DNA from: Methylobacterium sp. J-067
Lineage (GTDB): Bacteria; Pseudomonadota; Alphaproteobacteria; Rhizobiales; Beijerinckiaceae
Assembly: GCF_022829465.1 (NCBI RefSeq)
Contig: NZ_JAKSXZ010000110.1
Span: 310,001-374,000, forward strand
DNA: 64,000 nucleotides
Direction of reading: 5' to 3'
Under the pieces are notes generated by a model. That model did not search any database. It worked only from the letters and a program-made list of their open reading frames with translations, and was not told the DNA's origin. Of this stretch, positions 46,519-56,767 are shown piece by piece (position 1 is the first letter of the stretch; every line of letters begins with the position of its first letter). Position numbers and translations under genes: made by a program.

Positions 46519-47751
46519 GTGAGCCAGACATCCGGCGTGGGGCGCGGCCCGTCTCCCGAGGCACGCCGCAGCGCCGTCTCGCCCGGTCCCGTCCATGATC
46601 GCTACGAGGCGCTGATCGCCACCGGCGCCATCGAGCGCGATCCGGCGCAGGTCGCCGCCGTGCGCAGCCTCGATGCCATCGTGCAGGAACTCGGACGGCG
46701 CAAGCGCGCCAGCAAGAGCAGCGCCCTCGGCTGGCTGTTCAAGCGTAAGGACGAGCCGGAAGCGGTGCGCGGCCTCTACGTTTGGGGCTCGGTCGGGCGC
46801 GGCAAGACCATGCTGATGGACCTGTTCTACGAGGCGGCACCGGGGCCCAAGCGCCGCGTCCATTTCCACGGCTTCCTCGCGGACGCGCATGAGCGCATCC
46901 ACGCCTACCGGCAGGCGCTGAAGCGCGGCGAGGTGAAGGGCGACGACCCCATCGGCCCCGTGGCCGACGCCCTCGCCAACGAGGCGACGCTCCTCTGCTT
47001 CGATGAGTTCACCGTCACCGACATCGCGGACGCGATGATCCTGGGGCGGCTGTTCAACCACCTGTTCCGCCGGGGCGTGACCGTCATCGCCACGTCGAAT
47101 GTCGAGCCCGACCGGCTCTACGAGGGCGGCTTGAACCGGGCACTGTTCCTGCCCTTCATCGAGGTGTTGAAGGAGCGCGTCTCCGTCCTACGGCTCGATT
47201 CGCGGACGGATTTCCGCCTCGAAAAGCTGGGGAGTGCCAAGGTCTGGCATGTGCCGGCGGACGACGCGGCTCGCGCCGCTCTCAATGCCGCGTTCAAGGG
47301 CCTCACCGGCCGAACGAAGGGCGCGGAGGGAAGCCTCACGGTGCATGGCCGCGAAGTGCGGGTGCCGCAGGAGGCCGGCGGTGTGGCGCGCTTCAGCTTC
47401 GACGACCTCTGCCGCCAGCCGCTCGGCGCCTCGGATTACATGGCCGTCGCCCGCGCCTACCACACGGTGCTGATCGACGGCATTCCGGTGATGCAGGAGG
47501 CGGAGCGCAACGAGGCCAAGCGCTTCATCACGCTCATCGACACCCTCTACGACCGCAACGTGAAGCTCGTCGCCTCGGCGGCGGCCGAAGCGCAGGACCT
47601 CTACACGGCCAGCACCGGCCGGGAGGCCTTCGAGTTCGACCGCACGGTCTCGCGCCTCATCGAGATGCGCTCGGAAGAGTACATCGCCAAGCCGCACGGC
47701 CGGGCGACGTCCGAGGCCAGCGGGTCGAGCAGCGGTCTCGTCGAGACGTAG
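46519..47751 (+). CDS. zapE: Cell division protein ZapE (AFG1-like ATPase)
   Basis: The 410-residue AAA-type ATPase has Walker A GSVGRGKTMLMDLFY, Walker B LLCFDEFTVTDIADAM and arginine-rich downstream motifs (TSNVEPDRLYEGGLNRALFLPF). ZapE in E. coli binds FtsZ and is needed for division under stress. The protein starts at GTG 46519 and reaches family length. Confidence 0.93.
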   Translation: MSQTSGVGRGPSPEARRSAVSPGPVHDRYEALIATGAIERDPAQVAAVRSLDAIVQELGRRKRASKSSALGWLFKRKDEPEAVRGLYVWGSVGRGKTMLMDLFYEAAPGPKRRVHFHGFLADAHERIHAYRQALKRGEVKGDDPIGPVADALANEATLLCFDEFTVTDIADAMILGRLFNHLFRRGVTVIATSNVEPDRLYEGGLNRALFLPFIEVLKERVSVLRLDSRTDFRLEKLGSAKVWHVPADDAARAALNAAFKGLTGRTKGAEGSLTVHGREVRVPQEAGGVARFSFDDLCRQPLGASDYMAVARAYHTVLIDGIPVMQEAERNEAKRFITLIDTLYDRNVKLVASAAAEAQDLYTASTGREAFEFDRTVSRLIEMRSEEYIAKPHGRATSEASGSSSGLVET

Positions 47752-47757
47752 CGGGGC

Positions 47758-49320
47758 TCACAGGCCCCGGAACGCCAGGGTCAGTGCGCCGATGGCGATG
47801 CCCCAAAGCGCCAGCGTCGACCAAACGGCGCGAAGGCGCTCGTTGCGGGCGAAGCGTTCGAGGCGCTTCGCGTCCCCCGTGCCGGCCTCATCGAGCCGCA
47901 CAAGGACGCGCTTCAAGCGCACGGCGAGGTCGGGGAAGTCCGTCACCACGTCGGAGAGGGTCCGCAATGCCTCCGCGCCGCTCTGAAGCCGCCCGATGGG
48001 ACCGAGATTGTGGGCGATCCACGCGCGCACCACCGGCTCGGCGGTGGTCCACATGTCGAGCTTGGGGTCGAGGGAGCGGGCCACGCCTTCCACCACCACC
48101 ATGGTCTTCTGCAGCATCACCAATTCGGTGCGCGTGCTCATGTCGAACAGAGCGGTGACGTCGAACAGCAGCGTCAGCACCTTGGCCATCGAAATCTCGT
48201 CGGCCTTGCGCTGATGGATCGGCTCGCCGATGGCGCGGATCGCCTGGGCGAAATCCTCCACCGAATGGTGCGCCGGCACGTAGCCCGCCTCGAAATGCAC
48301 ACGCGCCACCCGCAGGTAATCGCGGGTGATGAAGCCGAGCAGGATTTCGGCGAGGAAGCGCCGCTCGTTCGGCCCCAGCCGGCCCATGATGCCGAAATCG
48401 ACCGCCACCAGCCGGCCCTGACCGTCCACGAACAGGTTTCCCTGGTGCATGTCGGCGTGGAAGAACCCGTCGCGGATCGCCTGACGCAGGAAGCTTTGGA
48501 TCACCGCGCGGCCGACTTCGCGCGGGTCGTGACCCGCCGCGACGATGGCCGCCGGGCCGTGCAGCTTGATGCCGTCGATCCATTCCGAGGAGAGCACGTC
48601 GCGGGCGGTCAGCTCCCATTCGGGGCGGGGCACACGGAAATCGTCGTCGCCGCGTGTGTTCTCGGCCAGTTCGGAGGCGGCCGCCGCTTCCAGGCGGAAA
48701 TCCATCTCCATCAGCACTGAGCGCGCAAGGATCTCCACCACCTCGCGCGGGCGCAGGCGCTCGGCCTCCGGCGAGAGGGCGTGGACGATCCGCGCCATGA
48801 AGCGCATCACCTCCAGGTCGCGCTTGAACCCATCGCGGACGCCCGGGCGCATCACCTTCACGGCGAGGGCGCGTTGCGTGCCGTCCGCATCCTGCACCAC
48901 GGCCCGGTGGACCTGCGCGATGGAGGCTGCAGCGATGGGTTCGCTGAACGAGACGAAGAGCTGCCCGATCGGCTTGCCGAAGGCGGCCTCCACCACCCGC
49001 ACGGCGGTGGCCTGCGGGAAGGGTGGCACACGGTCCTGCAACTGTTCGAGGTCCAGGGCGGCGCGCATGCCGACGATGTCGGGGCGGGTCGCTAGGAACT
49101 GTCCGAACTTCACGTAGGACGGCCCGAGCCGCGTCATCGCCGCCGAGAGGCGGGCGGCGCCGTCGCCCAGGCCCTTCCGCTCGATGGAGCGGCCGACCTT
49201 CAGGGCGAAGCGCAGGACGGCCGGCATCTCGGACGGGTCGGCGAAGGCGAGCGCGCCCTCGCGGACGAGTACGAAGCCCACCCGCGCCCCACGGACGAGG
49301 TTGATGGCAGCGCCGATCAC
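47758..49320 (-). CDS. ubiB: UbiB-family atypical kinase of ubiquinone synthesis
   Basis: The 520-residue protein has the UbiB signature YVKFGQFLATRPDI, the alanine-rich loop AAASIAQVHRA, HADMHQGNLFV and VDFGIMG kinase-like motifs, and C-terminal hydrophobic helix (LRAVWSTLALWGIAIGALTL). It assists ubiquinone biosynthesis at the membrane. It is 13 bases after ubiE. Confidence 0.95.
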   Translation of the reverse strand: MIGAAINLVRGARVGFVLVREGALAFADPSEMPAVLRFALKVGRSIERKGLGDGAARLSAAMTRLGPSYVKFGQFLATRPDIVGMRAALDLEQLQDRVPPFPQATAVRVVEAAFGKPIGQLFVSFSEPIAAASIAQVHRAVVQDADGTQRALAVKVMRPGVRDGFKRDLEVMRFMARIVHALSPEAERLRPREVVEILARSVLMEMDFRLEAAAASELAENTRGDDDFRVPRPEWELTARDVLSSEWIDGIKLHGPAAIVAAGHDPREVGRAVIQSFLRQAIRDGFFHADMHQGNLFVDGQGRLVAVDFGIMGRLGPNERRFLAEILLGFITRDYLRVARVHFEAGYVPAHHSVEDFAQAIRAIGEPIHQRKADEISMAKVLTLLFDVTALFDMSTRTELVMLQKTMVVVEGVARSLDPKLDMWTTAEPVVRAWIAHNLGPIGRLQSGAEALRTLSDVVTDFPDLAVRLKRVLVRLDEAGTGDAKRLERFARNERLRAVWSTLALWGIAIGALTLAFRGL

Positions 49321-49333
49321 GAGTGCACCACCC

Positions 49334-50107
49334 TCAACTGACCTTCCAGCCGGAATGGATCGCGACGATGCCGCCGGAAAGCGGCCGGTCGGTGACGTGG
49401 CGGAAGCCCGCCCGTTCGATCATGCCGGCGAAGGCACCGCGCGTCGGGAACTTGCGGATCGACTCCACGAGGTAGCGATAGGAATCGGCATCCCCCGCCA
49501 CCCGCGCGCCGATGCGCGGGATGACGTGGAAGGAATACGCCTCGTAGATCTTGTCGAGGAGCGGCACATCGACGGCCGAGAATTCGAGGCACAGGAAGCG
49601 CCCGCCGGGCTTCAGCACCCGCCGCGCCTCGCTGAGCGCGAGATCGATGCGCGGCACGTTCCGGATGCCGAAGGCGATCGTGTACGAATCGAAAGAGGCG
49701 TCCGGCAGCGGCAGGCTCTCGGCGTTGCCGGTGACGAAGTTCACCCGGCCCTCGTACTTCTCCGGCGCCCGCTCCGCGCCGACGCGCAGCATCGACTCGT
49801 TGATGTCGAGCACCGTCACCCACGTCGCCGGGCCGCCCGCATCGAGCACCCGGAACGCCACGTCGCCCGTGCCGCCGGCCACGTCGAGATGATCGTAGGG
49901 CCGCGTCTTGGACGGGCGCAGCATTGAGACGAGCTGCGCCTTCCACGCCCGGTGCAGCCCCGCCGACATCAAGTCGTTCATCACGTCGTAGCGGCGGGCC
50001 ACGGAGTGGAACACGCTGTCGACGCGTCCCTGCTTCTCGTTGAGGGCCACCCGCTCGAAGCCGAAATCCGTGGTTTCGCGACCCGAGCCCTCGTCCGACA
50101 CCGTCAT
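49334..50107 (-). CDS. ubiE: Ubiquinone/menaquinone biosynthesis methyltransferase
   Basis: The 257-residue protein has the UbiE start [40 protein letters not shown], here given in part as [18 protein letters not shown], the SAM loop [14 protein letters not shown], and [12 protein letters not shown]. It methylates the ubiquinone ring. The start at 50107 is chosen because GGGAG precedes that ATG by 5 bases. Confidence 0.96.
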   Translation of the reverse strand: MTVSDEGSGRETTDFGFERVALNEKQGRVDSVFHSVARRYDVMNDLMSAGLHRAWKAQLVSMLRPSKTRPYDHLDVAGGTGDVAFRVLDAGGPATWVTVLDINESMLRVGAERAPEKYEGRVNFVTGNAESLPLPDASFDSYTIAFGIRNVPRIDLALSEARRVLKPGGRFLCLEFSAVDVPLLDKIYEAYSFHVIPRIGARVAGDADSYRYLVESIRKFPTRGAFAGMIERAGFRHVTDRPLSGGIVAIHSGWKVS

Positions 50108-50210
50108 GCTGCTCCCGCCCTTCGCGCCCGGACCGCCGAGCGATCCGGGCGTCTTAGCCGGAGTCCGGCCAGCCCGCCATGCGTCGCAGACGGCGTCCCA
50201 CGGGGTGTTT

Positions 50211-51320
50211 TCAGCCGACACGCGCCGTCAGGGCTCCGGCGATGGCCTCGGCCATGGCCTTCGTGCCCATCGGGTTGGCGCTCTGCCCGGCGATGTCGGC
50301 GGTGCGAGCGCCCCCGGCCAGCGCATCGGTGATCGCCCCGTCGAGGGCATCCGCCGCGTCGCCGAGGCCGAACGAGTAGCGCAAGCACATGGCCAGCGAG
50401 CCGATCATGGCGATGGGGTTCGCCTTGTCCTGCCCGGCGATGTCGGGCGCCGAGCCATGCACCGGCTCGTAGAGGGCGCGGCGCAGGCCTTTCTCATCGA
50501 CGGCACCGAGGGAGGCCGAGGGCAGCATCCCGAGCGAGCCGGTGAGCATCGCCGCGATGTCCGAGAGCACGTCGCCGAACAGGTTGTCGGTCACGAGCAC
50601 GTCGAACTGCTTCGGACGGCGCACCAGCTGCATGGCGCAATTGTCGGCCAGGATATGCTCCAGTTCGATGTCGGCGTAGTGCTCGGCATGGACGCGGGTG
50701 ACGACCTCCTTCCACAGGACGCCGGTCTTCATCACGTTGTGCTTCTCGGCCGAGGCGACGCGGCCCGAACGCTTGCCCGCGAGATCGAAGGCGACATGCG
50801 CGATGCGCTCGATCTCGCCCGTCGTGTAGACCTGCGTATCCACCGCCCGCTTGCCGCCATCGGGCAGCTCGGTGATCTGCTTCGGCTCGCCGAAATAGAC
50901 GCCGCCGGTCAGCTCGCGGACGATCATGATGTCGAGGCCTTCGACTAGCTCGCGCTTGAGCGCGGAGGCCTCGGCCAGGGCCGGGTAGCAGATCGCCGGA
51001 CGCAGGTTCGCGAAGAGGTCGAGATCCTTGCGCAGGCGCAAAAGCCCCGCCTCGGGGCGGTTCTCGTAGGCGACGCCCGCCCATTTCGGCCCGCCCACCG
51101 CGCCGAGGAGGATCGCGTCGGCGTCCTTCGCGCGCTGCAGGGTCGCGTCGGCCAGCGGCACGCCGTGGGCATCGATGGCGCAGCCGCCGACGAGGTCGGT
51201 CTCGGTCTCGAACGAGGCGAGCCCCGTCTCCTTCAGCGCGCCGAGCACCACCTGAAGCCCGCCCGCCACTTCCGGGCCGATGCCGTCGCCGGGCAGGAGC
51301 AGGAGTTTGTAGCTGGCCAT
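50211..51320 (-). CDS. leuB: 3-isopropylmalate dehydrogenase
   Basis: The 369-residue enzyme oxidises 3-isopropylmalate in leucine synthesis. It shows [15 protein letters not shown], the [14 protein letters not shown] motif, the [13 protein letters not shown] loop and [27 protein letters not shown]. It is divergent from the leu leader and leuA. Confidence 0.97.
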   Translation of the reverse strand: MASYKLLLLPGDGIGPEVAGGLQVVLGALKETGLASFETETDLVGGCAIDAHGVPLADATLQRAKDADAILLGAVGGPKWAGVAYENRPEAGLLRLRKDLDLFANLRPAICYPALAEASALKRELVEGLDIMIVRELTGGVYFGEPKQITELPDGGKRAVDTQVYTTGEIERIAHVAFDLAGKRSGRVASAEKHNVMKTGVLWKEVVTRVHAEHYADIELEHILADNCAMQLVRRPKQFDVLVTDNLFGDVLSDIAAMLTGSLGMLPSASLGAVDEKGLRRALYEPVHGSAPDIAGQDKANPIAMIGSLAMCLRYSFGLGDAADALDGAITDALAGGARTADIAGQSANPMGTKAMAEAIAGALTARVG

Positions 51321-51488
51321 GGTGGGTCTCGCGCACGATTTGAGAGAACTTGCGCGGCTTTAGTGCGGTCTCCGCCCGAGGGGAAGCCGTCCGCGCCCGC
51401 CATGCCCTTGAGTTTCGAACGGTGCGGATGTACCTCTTCGCGCCTGACGCACGGCTTTGGCCGCGCGACCCATGAGGAGAGACGAGCC

Positions 51489-51596
51489 TTGGCCAGCGCC
51501 GGCTCAGCGTCCGAGATCGCCGGTGCCGCTCACGCGGCCCTGCTGTCGCGCGCGCGCCCGGTCCTCCTCCTCGACCTTCTGCTTACCCGCCCCTGA
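51489..51596 (+). CDS. Leucine-rich leader peptide of leuA
   Basis: TTG at 51489, 9 bases after AGGAG, opens a 35-residue peptide whose end reads PVLLLDLLLTRP then TGA. Six leucine codons lie within seven positions (CTC CTC CTC GAC CTT CTG CTT), with two more shortly before. Leader peptides with stretches of the regulating amino acid control attenuation. It sits 128 bases ahead of leuA, and its stop codon falls in the left arm of a terminator-like stem. Confidence 0.8.
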   Translation: MASAGSASEIAGAAHAALLSRARPVLLLDLLLTRP

Positions 51597-51639
51597 GGGC
51601 CGTCCGGGCATGCGCCTGGGCCCTTAGGGGATTTTGTTT
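51590..51639 (+). terminator. Attenuator-like hairpin between the leu leader and leuA
   Basis: CCCCTGAGGGC (51590-51600) pairs with GCCCTTAGGGG (51620-51630) over 11 bases with one G-U pair, and an inner stem CCGGGC/GCCTGG closes an ATGC loop with three bulged bases. ATTTTGTTT follows, so it reads as an intrinsic terminator. GGCCCT at 51536-51541 could pair with part of the left arm as an antiterminator. Confidence 0.78.
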
Positions 51640-51723
51640 CGCGAATAACCGCCCGACGAGGGCATTCCCCGCCTCCGGCCAGCAGCCCGGGCGGAGCGCG
51701 ACAGGGTTCAGGAAGGCGATACG

Positions 51724-53298
51724 ATGAGCACCCAATCCCCGACCCAGACGACCGGCACCCGTGACCGCGTCCTGATCTTCGACACGACTTTGCGCGACGG
51801 CGAGCAATGCCCCGGCGCGACCATGACCTTCGACGAGAAGCTCGCAGTCGCCGAACTGCTCGACACGATGGGCGTCGACATCATCGAGGCCGGCTTCCCC
51901 ATCGCCTCCATCGGCGATTTCGAGGCCGTGTCCGAGATCGCCCGCCGCACCAAGCGTGCGACCATCGCCGGGTTGGCCCGCGCAATCACCGCCGACATTG
52001 CCCGCGCCGGCGAGGCCGTCCGGCACGCCCAGCGCGGGCGCATCCACACCTTCGTCTCGACCTCGCCGATCCATCTCGCGCACCAGATGCGCAAGACGCA
52101 GGACGAGGTGCTGGATATCATCCTGAAGACCGTTGCCCAGGCCCGCGACCTCGTGGAGGACGTGGAATGGTCGGCCATGGACGCGACCCGCACGCCCATC
52201 GATTACCTGTGCCGCTGCGTCGAGGCGGCGATCAAGGCGGGCGCCACCACCATCAACCTGCCCGACACGGTGGGCTACGCCACGCCCGCCGAGTACCGGG
52301 AGATGTTCCGGAGCGTGCGCGAGCGCGTGCCGAACGCCGACAGGGCGATCTTCTCCGTGCACTGCCACAACGACCTCGGCCTCGCCATTGCGAACTCGCT
52401 GGCGGGCATCGAGGGTGGCGCCCGGCAGGTGGAATGCACCATCAACGGCATCGGCGAGCGGGCGGGCAACGCGGCGCTCGAAGAGATCGTGATGGCGATC
52501 CGCACTCGCGCCGACGTGATGCCCTACGAGACGGGCATCGAATCGCAGATGCTGACCCGTGCCTCGAAGCTCGTGAGCCATGCCACGAACTTCCCGGTGC
52601 AGTTCAACAAGGCCATCGTCGGCCGCAACGCCTTCGCGCACGAGAGCGGCATCCACCAGGACGGGATGCTGAAGAATTCTGAGACCTACGAAATCATGAC
52701 ACCGGCCTCGGTCGGCCTGACCAAGACCTCCCTCGTCATGGGCAAGCATTCCGGCCGGGCGGCCTTCCGCTCCAAGCTGGACGATCTCGGTCTGCACCTG
52801 TCCGACAACCAGTTCCAGGACGCGTTCGAGCGCTTCAAGGCGTTGGCCGACCGGAAGAAGCACGTCTACGACGAGGACATCGAGGCCCTGGTGGACGAAA
52901 ACCTCGCCACGGCGCAGGACCGGATCCGGCTGGTCTCCCTGTCGGTCATCGCGGGCACGCGTGGGCCGCAGCGGGCCACCCTGCGCATCCAGGACGAGGC
53001 CGGCTCGCGAATCGAGGAAGCGGACGGCAACGGGCCGGTGGATGCGGTCTTCAACGCGATCCGCGCCCTGGTCCCGCACGAGGCGCAGCTCGACCTCTAC
53101 GACGTCCACGCCGTGACCGGCGGCACCGACGCCCAGGCCGAGGTGACGGTGCGCCTGCGCGATGCCGACCGCAGCATCACCGCCCGCGGCGCCGACCCGG
53201 ACACGCTGGTCGCTTCGGCGAAGGCCTACCTGTCGGCCCTGAACAAGTTCTCGGCCCAGGCCGTGCGGCTCCATGCACAGCACGCGGCGGCCGAGTGA
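51724..53298 (+). CDS. leuA: 2-isopropylmalate synthase
   Basis: The 524-residue enzyme begins leucine synthesis from acetyl-CoA and 2-oxoisovalerate. Signatures are FDTTLRDGEQCPGATMT, the metal motif HCHNDLGLAIANSLAG and a C-terminal regulatory domain. SD AGGAAGG precedes the ATG. Regulation by the upstream leucine leader is likely; feedback inhibition by leucine is known for the family. Confidence 0.97.
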   Translation: MSTQSPTQTTGTRDRVLIFDTTLRDGEQCPGATMTFDEKLAVAELLDTMGVDIIEAGFPIASIGDFEAVSEIARRTKRATIAGLARAITADIARAGEAVRHAQRGRIHTFVSTSPIHLAHQMRKTQDEVLDIILKTVAQARDLVEDVEWSAMDATRTPIDYLCRCVEAAIKAGATTINLPDTVGYATPAEYREMFRSVRERVPNADRAIFSVHCHNDLGLAIANSLAGIEGGARQVECTINGIGERAGNAALEEIVMAIRTRADVMPYETGIESQMLTRASKLVSHATNFPVQFNKAIVGRNAFAHESGIHQDGMLKNSETYEIMTPASVGLTKTSLVMGKHSGRAAFRSKLDDLGLHLSDNQFQDAFERFKALADRKKHVYDEDIEALVDENLATAQDRIRLVSLSVIAGTRGPQRATLRIQDEAGSRIEEADGNGPVDAVFNAIRALVPHEAQLDLYDVHAVTGGTDAQAEVTVRLRDADRSITARGADPDTLVASAKAYLSALNKFSAQAVRLHAQHAAAE

Positions 53299-53332
53299 GA
53301 AAAAATCGCCGCCGGGGGTGGACAGCCCCCGG
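53297..53332 (-). terminator. Hairpin with minus-strand T-run after leuA
   Basis: CCGGGGG (53312-53318) and CCCCCGG (53326-53332) form a 7-bp stem. The plus strand has an A-run at 53299-53305 before it, so on the minus strand the hairpin is followed by a T-run. It could end minus-strand transcripts from the SDR gene; it lacks a T-run for leuA. Confidence 0.5.
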
Positions 53333-53399
53333 TGGCATTGGTATCAGCCCGGCACCCCAGACGGACTTGGTGGCCGGCGGGGGCGATCACTTAGTGATC

Positions 53400-53475
<76 letters not shown>

Positions 53476-53582
53476 AGACTTCTCCCGGACATTCTAGACA
53501 TTTTGAACTGCATCCACTTATGGTCGGATAGCGGCGGATGTTGAGGACGGCAGATCGGCCTGCCGCCCGAGCCGTTGGGCGC

Positions 53583-54575
53583 TCAGGACTCTCGTGAACT
53601 GCGGGTGCCGAGGGCGAGACCGAGCAACGCCGCCGCGCCCACTCCCGCTACGACCAGGCCCGTGCTCATCGTCCCGGCAGAGGGCACGCCCTTGCGCTCG
53701 CGCCAGCCGCCATCGGCGGTCGTGCCCTGCGGGATCGGGTCCTTCAGCGCGCCGTGGGTTCGGGGTCCCGGATCGGCACGGTCGAGGGCGAAGCGGAAGC
53801 CCGCGCCCATCATGCGCTCCGTCAGGCCCGGCGCCAGGGCGTAGCCCGCCTGCGCGAGCCGCGCCGGCCAGCCCACCGCCACCTCGTGGCGCGGATGGCG
53901 CACGAGCCGGACATAGGCCTCGGCCACGTCCTCCGGCGCATAGTAGAGATGGCCGGGGTTGAGGGTCTTGCCGGAGACGTTCGCCCCGTGTTCCAGGCCG
54001 GGCGTGTCCACGATGGCGGGGAAGACGCCGCAGACATGGATGTGCTTGTGCCGGGCGAGTTCCTGTCGGAGGCTCGCCGAGAAGCCGCGCAGGCCGTACT
54101 TGCTCGCCGTGTAGGCCGCCGCGAAGGGTGTCGGCGCCCATCCGCCCATCGAGACGGTGTTGATGAGCGTGCCGCGTCCCCGCCGCTGGAAATGCGGTAG
54201 TACCGCGTAGGCGCCATGGATCGCGCCAAGCAGGTTAATCGCGATGGTCTCGCGGTGAAGATCGAGTGGGGCGTCCAGCAGCGGCCCGAAGACGCCCGCG
54301 CCCGCGTTGTTGATCCAGACGTCGATCTTGCCGAACCGACGCACCGCTCCCTCGGCCAGCGCCTCGACGGCTTTCGGGTCTGTCACGTCGGTGGGAATGG
54401 CGAGGGCCTCGCCGCAATCCTCCCGGATCTTCCGCGCGAGGTCTTCCAGAACCTCGGCGCGGCGCGCGGCCAGGACGACGCGGGCGCCGCGCGTGGCGAA
54501 AGCCCAGGCGGCGGCGCGTCCGATGCCGCTCGACGCCCCCGTGATGACGACCGTCGATCCGCGCACCTGCGCCAT
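53583..54575 (-). CDS. SDR family oxidoreductase with C-terminal hydrophobic tail
   Basis: The 330-residue protein has the Rossmann motif VVITGASSGIGRAAAWAFA, NNAGAGVFGPL and the catalytic AAYTASKYG (Tyr-x3-Lys). The last about 25 residues (TGLVVAGVGAAALLGLALG) form a membrane-helix-like tail. The substrate is unknown. The ATG at 54575 is preferred over that at 54599 because GGGAG sits upstream. Confidence 0.9.
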   Translation of the reverse strand: MAQVRGSTVVITGASSGIGRAAAWAFATRGARVVLAARRAEVLEDLARKIREDCGEALAIPTDVTDPKAVEALAEGAVRRFGKIDVWINNAGAGVFGPLLDAPLDLHRETIAINLLGAIHGAYAVLPHFQRRGRGTLINTVSMGGWAPTPFAAAYTASKYGLRGFSASLRQELARHKHIHVCGVFPAIVDTPGLEHGANVSGKTLNPGHLYYAPEDVAEAYVRLVRHPRHEVAVGWPARLAQAGYALAPGLTERMMGAGFRFALDRADPGPRTHGALKDPIPQGTTADGGWRERKGVPSAGTMSTGLVVAGVGAAALLGLALGTRSSRES

Positions 54576-54668
54576 GTCCCGCTCTCCCGTCCGTCCCATG
54601 CGAAGGGCGAACCGGGGGCAGGCGCTCCTGTTCCTGCGGCCAAGCGACGTGTCGCCCGGCCGCCGGGA

Positions 54669-55949
54669 TCACCCTTCGAGCGCTACGGGAGTGCGGACGA
54701 GCCCGTCGATGGCCGACAGGATCTCGCGTCCCGCATCACGCCGGGCGAAGGCTTCGGCGATGGCCCCGGCCCGATCCCGGTAGCGCGGATCGGACAGGGC
54801 GGTGTCGACGGCCTCGCGCAGCGCGGCGACGCTGGGCGTGTTGGTGGCGAGGTTGATGCCGGCTCCGGACCAGCCGATGCGGGCGGAGACCTCCGCCTTG
54901 TCCTCGCTCAGGCCCGCCGAGACGATGGGAATGCCGGCCGAAAGCGCCTGACAGACGCTGCCGTAACCGCCGTTGGTGACGAGCAGGTCGATTTCCGGGA
55001 GGATTTCGCCGAAGGGCAGGAAGCGCTCTACGCGGGCATTGGCCGGAATCGGGACGGTAAGGGCTGAGATCGGACGCCCACCGGTCGTGGCGATGACGAG
55101 CAAGTCGTCCCGGTGCGCCAGGGCCTGCAGGGTGGGCTCCACGACCTGGCTGAACTCTGCATTGGCCAGGGTTCCCTGCGTCACCAGCACGATCCGCTTG
55201 CTGCGGTCCCGCGACGGCCACCAGTCCGGCACCGCGGCGTTCGTCCGCGCCATCGGCAGCAGGCCGACGAAGTGCAGCGTCTCCGGCAACGAACCGAAAT
55301 CGTATTCGAACTCCGGCACGCTGGGCTGAAGGAAGGCATCCGGCAGGATGGCGATGGACTGTGTGAGCGAGGCCGGCAGGCCCGGCAGACCGAGTTCGGC
55401 GAGCCGGCGGTCGGCGCGCGCCCGCACCGGGCCGACGAAAGCCGCGTCCATGCCGGCCTTGAACTGCGCGTAGCGGGCGAAGCCCGCCTCGTCGCGGGCG
55501 GGGGGCAAACCCATCCCGAGGGGAGCGCCATCCGGCCTGTCGAGGAACAGGATGCTGATGTTCACGACGACGATGGGCGGCCGGGGCTTCGTATCGAGGA
55601 GCAGCGGCAGCACCCCGAGGAACATGCTGCCCGCCACGATCACATCGGGCGCCTCGCTGGCGATCAGCTCGCGGAGCCGCGCGGCCTGAACGGGCATCGG
55701 CGCGATGAATCGGCGGTCGAACTCGTTGGTCCAGCGCTCCGGGCCCGGCGGCAGCGTCGGTTCGAGATAGCTGGCCGAGCCGTGATCGTCGTAGGGGGCA
55801 AAGCGCAGGCCCGCCTCGGTCACCTTGTCCGCGAAGGCGGGATCGGTGAGGACGGTGACGCTGTCTCCCCGGGCCGACAGCAGCCGGCCGATGGCCAGTA
55901 GCGGGTTGACGTGCCCGGTCAGGGGCGTGGCGGCGATGAGCACTCTCAC
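54669..55949 (-). CDS. GT1-family (MGT-like) glycosyltransferase
   Basis: The 426-residue protein has the GT-B layout: an N-terminal acceptor domain beginning VRVLIAATPLTGHVNPLLAIG and a C-terminal nucleotide-sugar domain with VTQGTLAN and LLVTNGGYGSVCQALSAGIPIVSAG. It probably transfers a sugar from a UDP donor to a small molecule. A GTG start at 55949 has GAGGAG upstream. The product is unknown. Confidence 0.9.
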   Translation of the reverse strand: MRVLIAATPLTGHVNPLLAIGRLLSARGDSVTVLTDPAFADKVTEAGLRFAPYDDHGSASYLEPTLPPGPERWTNEFDRRFIAPMPVQAARLRELIASEAPDVIVAGSMFLGVLPLLLDTKPRPPIVVVNISILFLDRPDGAPLGMGLPPARDEAGFARYAQFKAGMDAAFVGPVRARADRRLAELGLPGLPASLTQSIAILPDAFLQPSVPEFEYDFGSLPETLHFVGLLPMARTNAAVPDWWPSRDRSKRIVLVTQGTLANAEFSQVVEPTLQALAHRDDLLVIATTGGRPISALTVPIPANARVERFLPFGEILPEIDLLVTNGGYGSVCQALSAGIPIVSAGLSEDKAEVSARIGWSGAGINLATNTPSVAALREAVDTALSDPRYRDRAGAIAEAFARRDAGREILSAIDGLVRTPVALEG

Positions 55950-56229
55950 GGCGAACTCCTCGGAATTGGTGTCCTCACCGGACAATTCGCCGGAGGGTTC
56001 GCGACGTTGCAGTGCAGCGGCCTCTTAGGTGCGTCGCCGCACGTCGAGCCGGCGATTCACGGGCGATTCAGGCGCGGCGACTTTTCCTCTGAGTGGTTTC
56101 CACCGTGGGCAGCATCACTGCGGCTTCGCTGCCACGCCGGGGCGCGTGATAGCGTAGCGGTGGAACGCCTTTCCGGCCTCGTTCATTCACCTATTGGATC
56201 GATGAGGGGCTGACCCACCCCCTTGAGCG

Positions 56230-56754
56230 ATGGTTCATCGCGAGATTTTCTGGATGTTGCTGACGACCGAATACGACGAGGATCATGGGGTCCGGCTGGC
56301 CGAAGCGGCCAAGTCGCTGGCGGCTGCGCGCTCGGTGGATGAGATCGTGGCGGTGCTCTGCCGGACTGCCCGCGACGTCGTCGGCTCCGATGGGATCGCG
56401 GTGGTGCTGCGCGAGGGCGATTGCTGTCATTACGCCGCCGAGGACGCCATCGAGCCCCTGTGGCGCGGCGCGCGGTTCCCCATGACCGAATGCGTCTCCG
56501 GCTGGGCGATGCTGAATGGGCGCACGGCGGTCATCCCCGATCTCGAGAACGACCCTCGCGTGCCGCAGATCGCCTATTGGCGCACGTCCATGCGCAGCCT
56601 CGCCATGGTGCCGATGGGCGCGCCGGAACCCGTCGCGGCGCTGGGCGCCTATTGGTGCGCGTATATCGAGCCCGACGAATCCACCGTGCGGCGACTTGAG
56701 ATCCTGGCGCAGGTGGCCACAATCGCGTTCGAACGCTTGTCCCACTCAGCCTGA
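56230..56754 (+). CDS. Stand-alone GAF domain protein
   Basis: The 174-residue protein is almost entirely one GAF domain (residues about 20-170): SVDEIVAVLCRTARDVVGSDGIAVVLRE...FPMTECVSGWAMLNGRTAVIPDLENDPRVPQIAYWRTSMRSLAMVPMG, in parts. It has no kinase or output domain. Such proteins sense small ligands or act as subunits. It begins the plus-strand block leading to the heme-binding and Opp genes, 13 bases upstream of the next start. Confidence 0.85.
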   Translation: MVHREIFWMLLTTEYDEDHGVRLAEAAKSLAAARSVDEIVAVLCRTARDVVGSDGIAVVLREGDCCHYAAEDAIEPLWRGARFPMTECVSGWAMLNGRTAVIPDLENDPRVPQIAYWRTSMRSLAMVPMGAPEPVAALGAYWCAYIEPDESTVRRLEILAQVATIAFERLSHSA

Positions 56755-56767
56755 ACGCGAAGCACCG

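Larger units (their letters stand above)
51321..51723. other. leuB-leuA divergent intergenic region
   Basis: This 403-base region holds the promoter area of both leu genes, the leader peptide and the attenuator. No other gene is visible. Confidence 0.7.

Noticed and set aside
51165..51488. Upstream extension of the leucine leader frame to give a 143-codon protein
   Set aside because: The extra part lies antisense to leuB and lacks a fitting ribosome-binding site; the TTG at 51489 with AGGAG is a better start.
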